Positions 6,507 to 10,916 of a DNA stretch of 10,916 nt are shown piece after piece; position 1 is the stretch's first letter, and the number at the start of each line of letters is the position of its first letter. Below the pieces are notes generated by a model. It did not search any database, had not been told where the DNA came from, and saw only the letters and a list, made by a program, of their open reading frames with translations. Made by a program: the position numbers and the translations under genes. Source of the stretch: Microbacterium sp. (lineage in GTDB: Bacteria > Actinomycetota > Actinomycetes > Actinomycetales > Microbacteriaceae); contig JAITUD010000378.1 of NCBI GenBank assembly GCA_031286555.1, positions 1 through 10,916 of the forward strand. Direction: 5' to 3'.

Positions 6507-9398
6507 ATGCGCATCGCAGTGCTGGGCCCCGTCCGCATCGTCGACGACGACGGTGCGGAGGTTCCTCTGCCAGGCAGGCTGCAGCGCCTGCTGTTCGCCG
6601 GGCTGCTCACGGCCGACGGCCGTCGCGCCCGCCTCGATTCCCTCACCGAGCTGCTCTGGCCCGGAGACACCGGCGAAGGCGTCACGCGCCGGGCGCGCGT
6701 GCAGATCCACCGTCTGCGAAAGGTGATCGGCGCAGGGCGCATCGAGTCGGATGCCGATGCCTATCGTCTCGTGCTGGAAGACGACCAGGTCGACGCCGAT
6801 GCACTCGAGGCCGCCGTCTCCGGTCACGGCGATCTCGCCGCGGCGTTGGCCGCCTGGCGCGGCGACCCCTATGACGGACTCGAGCAGGAGCTGTTCCAGC
6901 GCGAACGCCTCCGGCTGCGCGAGCTGCGGCTGACCGGCGCCGTCCGGCTGTTCCAGGACCGTCTCGACGCCGGCGAAGGAGGGGCGCTCGTACCGGAGAT
7001 CCAGCGCCTCCTCGACGAGGAGCCGCTCAGTGAGCACCTCAGGGCGCAGCTGATGCTCGCCCTGATCCGCGCCGGGCGGTCGGGGCGTGCAGCCGAGGTC
7101 TTCCGCGAGGGGCGCCGGCTGCTGATCGATCAGATCGGAGTCGAGCCGGGCGCCGAACTGCAGGCCGCGCACCGGCTGGCCCTGCGCACGGGCATCGCCG
7201 CCGGCTCGGCCCCGGCGGAGCTCCCTCCGGCGACCACGACGCTGATCGGACGTGACGCGCAGCTGGCCGAGCTGGATCACCTGCTGCGTGCCGAGGAGGG
7301 CGCGCGCGCCGGACTGATCACCGGTCCGGCGGGCTCGGGCAAGACCGCCCTCGCGCTCGCCTGGGCACGCGGCCTCCGCGTCGAGTTCCCGGACGGGCAG
7401 GTCTACGTCGATCTCGCCGGCTTCAGCCCGGCAGGGCCCCGCTCCGTGGAGTCGGCGCTCGCTCACCTGCTCACGTCGCTGGGAGTCCAGCCCAGCGCCG
7501 TGCCGCAGCGGGTTCCGGAACGCAGCGCGCTGCTGCGCACCCTCGTCGCCACGCGCCGGATGCTGCTCCTGCTCGACGATGCGGTGGACGGCGAGCAGGT
7601 GCGCCCCCTGCTGGTCTCGGCACCGGGCGTCGTGACCGTGGTCACCTCGCGCCGGGAGCTGACGTCGCTCGCCGCCGGGATCTCGGCACGCCGCGTGCGC
7701 CTGGGGCCGCTCTCGCCTCGCGACGCCGTCGCTCTCCTCGGCGCGAGCGCCGACGGTGGGAGGCGCTCCCGCTCGTCGCCGGGCCCCTCGTCGGCTCGGA
7801 CTCCGGCTCCGACTCCGGCCTTCGCACGGCTCGCCGCGCTGTGCGGGCACCTGCCGCTCGCCCTGCGCATCGCGGCCGAGCGCCTGCACGAGTACGGCGG
7901 CCCCGCAGAGGCGGCCGTGGCGGATCTCGTCGCCGAGCTCGAGGACGAGCGCCTCCGCCTCGATGCACTGGCGACTCCCGACGGCGACGGCCGCGACATC
8001 CGAGCAGTGCTGCAGGCCTCCTATGACGCTCTCGCCCCGGACGAGGCCTCGCTGTTCCGGCGGATCGGGCTGCTGGAGCATCCGTCCGATCTCGACATCG
8101 TCGCGGCCGCCTGGGGGCGTGACCCGCACGACACCCGGCGCGCCCTGCAGACGCTGGTCGGACTGCACCTCGCAGAGCGCCACATGGGGAACCGAGTCGG
8201 TCAGCACGACCTGCTCGCGGCGTTCGCCCGTGAGCTGCTGCACCGGGTCGACGGGGTCGACGTCGTCTCAGACTCGCTGCGCCGCATCCAGTCGCTCTGG
8301 CTCCGGGGCGTGATCGACGCCTGCCGCGTGCTCGGCCTCGACGTGCCCCTGCGTGACGATGATCTGCCGGATCCCGCGCTCGGAACGAGACCCGCGGCCT
8401 TCACCGATCCCGCGGCGGCGGTGACCTGGCTGCAGGAGATGTGGCCTGCGCTGATGTCGATGGCGTACCGGGACGAGACGGCGGGCGACTTCCGCATGGT
8501 GCTCGTCGCCGAGCTCTCCGTCTACGCGACGATGCAGGGCGATGCACAGGCGATGCGCAGGCTCGGCGAACGGGTGCGGGACGAGGCCGACGCAGAGGGC
8601 GACGATCGCGCCCTCGCCCTGGCCGAATGCGCGCTGGGCATCCTGATGGATCACCTCGGCGACCCGCACGCATCCCTGCGCCACCAGGAGCGCGCGCTGC
8701 ACCTGAACCACCGTCTCGGCGACGTGCGAGAGCAGGCGATCTCGCTGAACAACCTCTCCCTGGTCCTGCGCCGGGTCGGGCGCGCCACCGACGCCCGCGC
8801 GCGCCTCCTGCAGTCTCTCGAGCTGCTCAGGACTCTGGAGCTCCGCGATCCGCGGGACGACCGTCTCATCGCCGCCTGCACCGCGAACCTCGCCTCCGTC
8901 GAACTGGAGCTCGCCCACGGTGACACCGATGCGACGATCGCTGAGGCGCTGCGGCTCGCCCGGGCATCCGGGGACGCCCGGTCGGAGGCGACCGCGCTTC
9001 TCGTGCGTGCCCGGCTCGAGCTGTCGCGCGGACTCCGGGACTCCGCTGCGGATGCTGCCGGGCGGGCGGTGTCCCTGAGCCGGGACTCGGGACTGCGGCG
9101 GCTCGAGGGCGCCGCGACCGAGGTGCTGGCGGAGTGCGCCGGCGAGAAGGCGGACTTCCGCTCGGCCCTCGACCTTCATGAGCACGCGCTGTCGATCGCG
9201 CAGGAGGTCCAGAACGTGCAGTCGCGGCTCGACGCGATGCTCGGCTGCGGGATCACGCACCAGCGGATGGGCGACAGTGCCGGCGCCGCCGTCTATCTCC
9301 GCGAGGTGCTCGCCCTGGCGGAGACGCACGGCTACGACGCGCATGCCGACCGTGCCCGGCGGGCGCTGGGCGCCGAACGCCCGATGCGCGCGTCCTGA
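6507..9398 (+). CDS. AfsR/SARP-type regulator (winged helix-BTAD-NB-ARC-TPR)
   Basis: A 963-residue regulator close in size and layout to Streptomyces AfsR. Domains in order: an OmpR-like winged helix (1-95, starting MRIAVLGPVRIV); a bacterial transcriptional activation domain (about 95-228); an NB-ARC ATPase with GRD at 248-250, Walker A GPAGSGKT (273-280), Walker B LLLLDD (353-358) and the GHLPLALRI motif (447-455); and a TPR-rich helical C-terminus (about 680-950). Such proteins bind direct repeats upstream of targets and are gated by nucleotide, often for secondary metabolism or development. The target here is unknown; the divergent 78-residue gene is the nearest candidate. A Ser/Pro/Arg-rich low-complexity linker (about 413-437) sits in the ATPase. 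The start is fixed by the conserved N-terminus. A weak AAGG lies 11 nt upstream, and TAAGGT could be the -10. Confidence 0.92.
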   Translation: MRIAVLGPVRIVDDDGAEVPLPGRLQRLLFAGLLTADGRRARLDSLTELLWPGDTGEGVTRRARVQIHRLRKVIGAGRIESDADAYRLVLEDDQVDADALEAAVSGHGDLAAALAAWRGDPYDGLEQELFQRERLRLRELRLTGAVRLFQDRLDAGEGGALVPEIQRLLDEEPLSEHLRAQLMLALIRAGRSGRAAEVFREGRRLLIDQIGVEPGAELQAAHRLALRTGIAAGSAPAELPPATTTLIGRDAQLAELDHLLRAEEGARAGLITGPAGSGKTALALAWARGLRVEFPDGQVYVDLAGFSPAGPRSVESALAHLLTSLGVQPSAVPQRVPERSALLRTLVATRRMLLLLDDAVDGEQVRPLLVSAPGVVTVVTSRRELTSLAAGISARRVRLGPLSPRDAVALLGASADGGRRSRSSPGPSSARTPAPTPAFARLAALCGHLPLALRIAAERLHEYGGPAEAAVADLVAELEDERLRLDALATPDGDGRDIRAVLQASYDALAPDEASLFRRIGLLEHPSDLDIVAAAWGRDPHDTRRALQTLVGLHLAERHMGNRVGQHDLLAAFARELLHRVDGVDVVSDSLRRIQSLWLRGVIDACRVLGLDVPLRDDDLPDPALGTRPAAFTDPAAAVTWLQEMWPALMSMAYRDETAGDFRMVLVAELSVYATMQGDAQAMRRLGERVRDEADAEGDDRALALAECALGILMDHLGDPHASLRHQERALHLNHRLGDVREQAISLNNLSLVLRRVGRATDARARLLQSLELLRTLELRDPRDDRLIAACTANLASVELELAHGDTDATIAEALRLARASGDARSEATALLVRARLELSRGLRDSAADAAGRAVSLSRDSGLRRLEGAATEVLAECAGEKADFRSALDLHEHALSIAQEVQNVQSRLDAMLGCGITHQRMGDSAGAAVYLREVLALAETHGYDAHADRARRALGAERPMRAS

Positions 9399-9420
9399 GC
9401 GGACATCACACGATCATCTC

Positions 9421-9435
9421 GGATTCAGCGAATCC
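9421..9435 (+). terminator. Possible terminator hairpin after the BTAD gene
   Basis: GGATTC-AGC-GAATCC, a perfect 6-bp stem with a 3-nt loop starting 22 nt after the BTAD stop. It is short and not followed by a U-tract, so an operator for the downstream protease gene is an equally good reading. Confidence 0.35.
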
Positions 9436-9454
9436 ACTTCCCCTACACAGGACT

Positions 9455-9471
9455 TTCACGGTAAAAGTGAA
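9455..9471. promoter_or_regulatory. Inverted repeat upstream of the protease gene
   Basis: TTCAC (9455-9459) and GTGAA (9467-9471) with a 7-nt spacer, in the only AT-rich patch of the 148-bp gap before the protease. An alternative pairing, ACTTT/AAAGT (9452-9456 and 9464-9468), overlaps it. TAAAAG (9462-9467) is weakly -10-like. The protease promoter could not be placed with confidence. Confidence 0.3.
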
Positions 9472-9515
9472 CTTGCGCGCCTGATCGGCACGCACCGTTC
9501 GCGCCGTTGCGACAC

Positions 9516-9541
9516 CCCTTTCGCGCGGCGCGCGAAGGGAG
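9516..9541 (+). promoter_or_regulatory. Hairpin that buries the ribosome binding site of the protease gene
   Basis: CCCTTTCGCGC (9516-9526) pairs with GCGCGAAGGG (9530-9539) as ten base pairs with one bulged T (9521) and a 3-nt loop. The Shine-Dalgarno sequence GGGAG (9537-9541), 5 nt before ATG 9547, has its three G's inside the right arm. The pairing is seen directly. An effect on translation is inferred. Confidence 0.55.
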
Positions 9542-9546
9542 AAGCA

Positions 9547-10916
9547 ATGTCAGAACCATCCGCCCGCACACGAAGGCGTGTAGTGGCGACGACCTCGGCG
9601 TTCGCGCTCGCGGTCGCCGGTGTCACCACCTTCGGTGTGATACCCGCCAGCGGAGCCCCATCCCCTGAGGCCGCACCCTCGGCGCCGACGATCGGCGCCG
9701 ACGAGTACTACATGAACTACGCCGCGCCGAACGTGGAGGGTGCGTTCGACGCATCCGTCGATTCGCCCGTCGCGAGCGCGAAGGGCTCGACCAAGGGCTT
9801 CAGCGGTGCCAAGGCACTCGATCGCGCCAAGGCGTACGACCAGAAGTTCGCACAGGGAAACCCGAAGGCCGCGAACCAGCTGGCGAAGAACGAGGCCAAG
9901 GCGCAGAAGACCGGCAAGAGTCCCAAGAACCTGAAGCAGGCCAAGGGCACGCAGCAGGCGAAGCTGCTCACGATCCTGGTGGAGTTCGACGGCACCGACG
10001 ACTTCAGCGACCTGTACGTGCCGACCGAGTTCGGCGCCACGACCTGCAAGCCGGGCGACGTGCAGGGGCCTGTCCTGCACAACAACATCCCGAACCCGGC
10101 GGATGCCGCTCACAAGGACAACAACACCATGTGGGTGTCCGACTTCTCGAGCGACTTCTACAACAAGATGCTGTTCTCCGAGGACGGCATCACTGAGCGC
10201 GTGCGCCCCGATCTGACGGGTCCCGACGGCAAGCCGGGCTTCGACATCTCGGGCTACACGATGAAGAACATGTACGAGGAGATGTCGCGCGGCGCGTACA
10301 CCCTCACCGGTTCCGCCACCGCGTGGGTCAAGGTGCCGCACTCCGAGGCCTACTACGGCGCCACCGTCTGCCACAAGGACGAGGCGGGCAACTGGGTCGC
10401 CGGCCCCATGCAGGACATGCAGGGCCACCCGGACAACCCGCTCGGACCCGGCCAGCTGCCGATCGACGCCGTGGCGTCGCTCTCGGCGCAGAACCCGGAC
10501 TTCCCGTGGGCCGACTACGACATCGAGGACCAGGGCGACCGCGACGGCGACGGCAACGTCAACGAGCCCGACGGCGTGATCGACCACGTCGTGCTGGTGC
10601 ACGCCGGTGAGGACAAGTCCGGTGGCGGCGGTGCCCAGGGCACCTACTCCATCTGGGCGCACTCCTCGTCGGTCGCCGGCGGTGCCACCATCCCCGGCAC
10701 GAACCTGAAGCTGTCGAACTACATCGTGCAGCCGGAGAACTCCGGCGTCGGCGTGTTCGCACACGAGTACGGTCACGACCTGGGTCTGCCCGACCTGTAC
10801 GACACCTCGAACGCGGGCAACTCCGACATCGACTTCTGGGATCTGATGAGCTCCGGCTCGCACTCCGGCCCCATCTTCCAGTCGATGCCGACCCACATGG
10901 GCCTCTGGGACAAGTG
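9547..10916 (+). CDS. Secreted M6-family (immune inhibitor A-like) zinc metalloprotease, 3' end outside window
   Basis: An extracellular zinc peptidase. The visible 456 residues start at ATG 9547, with GGGAG 5 nt upstream. A signal peptide spans about 1-36: basic TRRR (8-11), a hydrophobic core, and likely cleavage at ASG/A. The RRRVV string could also pass as a Tat motif. A Lys/Ala-rich propeptide-like stretch (about 75-137) leads into the peptidase domain from about KLLTILVEF (139 on). The zinc site HEYGHDLGLPD is at 406-416 (His406, Glu407, His410, with Asp416 at the family's third-ligand position). An acidic DxDGDGN-type loop (about 331-337) looks like a calcium site. Two cysteines (167, 275) may form a disulfide. 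Family members degrade extracellular proteins and are usually 600-900 residues with C-terminal accessory domains, which would lie outside the window. Confidence 0.9.
   Translation, partial: MSEPSARTRRRVVATTSAFALAVAGVTTFGVIPASGAPSPEAAPSAPTIGADEYYMNYAAPNVEGAFDASVDSPVASAKGSTKGFSGAKALDRAKAYDQKFAQGNPKAANQLAKNEAKAQKTGKSPKNLKQAKGTQQAKLLTILVEFDGTDDFSDLYVPTEFGATTCKPGDVQGPVLHNNIPNPADAAHKDNNTMWVSDFSSDFYNKMLFSEDGITERVRPDLTGPDGKPGFDISGYTMKNMYEEMSRGAYTLTGSATAWVKVPHSEAYYGATVCHKDEAGNWVAGPMQDMQGHPDNPLGPGQLPIDAVASLSAQNPDFPWADYDIEDQGDRDGDGNVNEPDGVIDHVVLVHAGEDKSGGGGAQGTYSIWAHSSSVAGGATIPGTNLKLSNYIVQPENSGVGVFAHEYGHDLGLPDLYDTSNAGNSDIDFWDLMSSGSHSGPIFQSMPTHMGLWDK

Noticed and set aside
6354..8243. Upstream part of a 708-codon minus-strand ORF
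   Set aside because: Antisense to the AfsR-like gene. Only its last 78 codons, starting at ATG 6353 with a strong Shine-Dalgarno sequence, look like a real gene.
2996..9398. STAND-type ATPases considered as an anti-phage (Avs-like) pair
   Set aside because: Both proteins carry DNA-binding domains typical of transcription regulators (LuxR helix-turn-helix; OmpR-like plus BTAD) and no nuclease, TIR or other effector domain.
9550..10896. Minus-strand ORF of 448 codons
   Set aside because: Antisense to the M6 protease, whose signal peptide and HEYGH zinc site are unambiguous. The Val/Arg/Gly-rich antisense product is a codon-bias artefact.

Overview
The window looks like chromosomal DNA of a high-GC actinobacterium, most likely Microbacteriaceae (Microbacterium-like). 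The reasons are strongly GC-biased third codon positions, frequent GGATGC/GCATCC hexamers for Asp-Ala and Ala-Ser, a LuxR regulator with an N-terminal ATPase (LAL type), an AfsR-type regulator and a secreted M6 peptidase. This assignment is inference from composition and gene content. I see no rRNA, tRNA, CRISPR array, insertion sequence or phage gene.

Layout. (1) 1-1086, minus: most of a fumarate reductase/succinate dehydrogenase-type flavoprotein, running off the left edge. It is divergent from (2) 1158-2108, plus: a LysR regulator. The 71-bp gap holds promoters for both. (3) 2115-2339, minus: a 74-residue protein with two membrane helices, divergent from (4) 2377-2982, plus: a TetR regulator. 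The gap holds two tandem 16-bp operator-like sites exactly 21 bp apart that overlap both predicted promoters. (5) 2996-5842, minus: a 948-residue LAL regulator. (6) 5843-6116: a non-coding stretch with two perfect hairpins and a degenerate repeat of period 41 bp. (7) 6117-6353, minus: a 78-residue Arg/Ala-rich protein of unknown function, divergent from (8) 6507-9398, plus: a 963-residue AfsR/SARP-type regulator with winged-helix, BTAD, NB-ARC and TPR domains. (9) 9547 to the right edge, plus: a secreted M6 (immune inhibitor A-like) zinc metalloprotease. Its ribosome binding site is buried in a strong hairpin.

How they work together. Most of the window is regulatory: four regulators of four families, three of them reading divergently from a neighbour, which is the usual arrangement for local control of that neighbour. 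LysR with the flavoprotein suggests control of a succinate/fumarate oxidoreductase operon. TetR with the small membrane protein looks like a self-contained, autoregulated switch. The BTAD regulator and the 78-residue gene share an intergenic region with an 8-bp direct repeat and a perfect palindrome. Two large ATPase regulators flank that unknown gene, which makes it the least explained part of the window. Four genes (flavoprotein, LysR, small membrane protein, TetR) have a -10-like TANNNT hexamer 6-7 nt before the start codon and no Shine-Dalgarno sequence, so they are predicted to be leaderless. The 78-residue gene and the protease have clear Shine-Dalgarno sequences.
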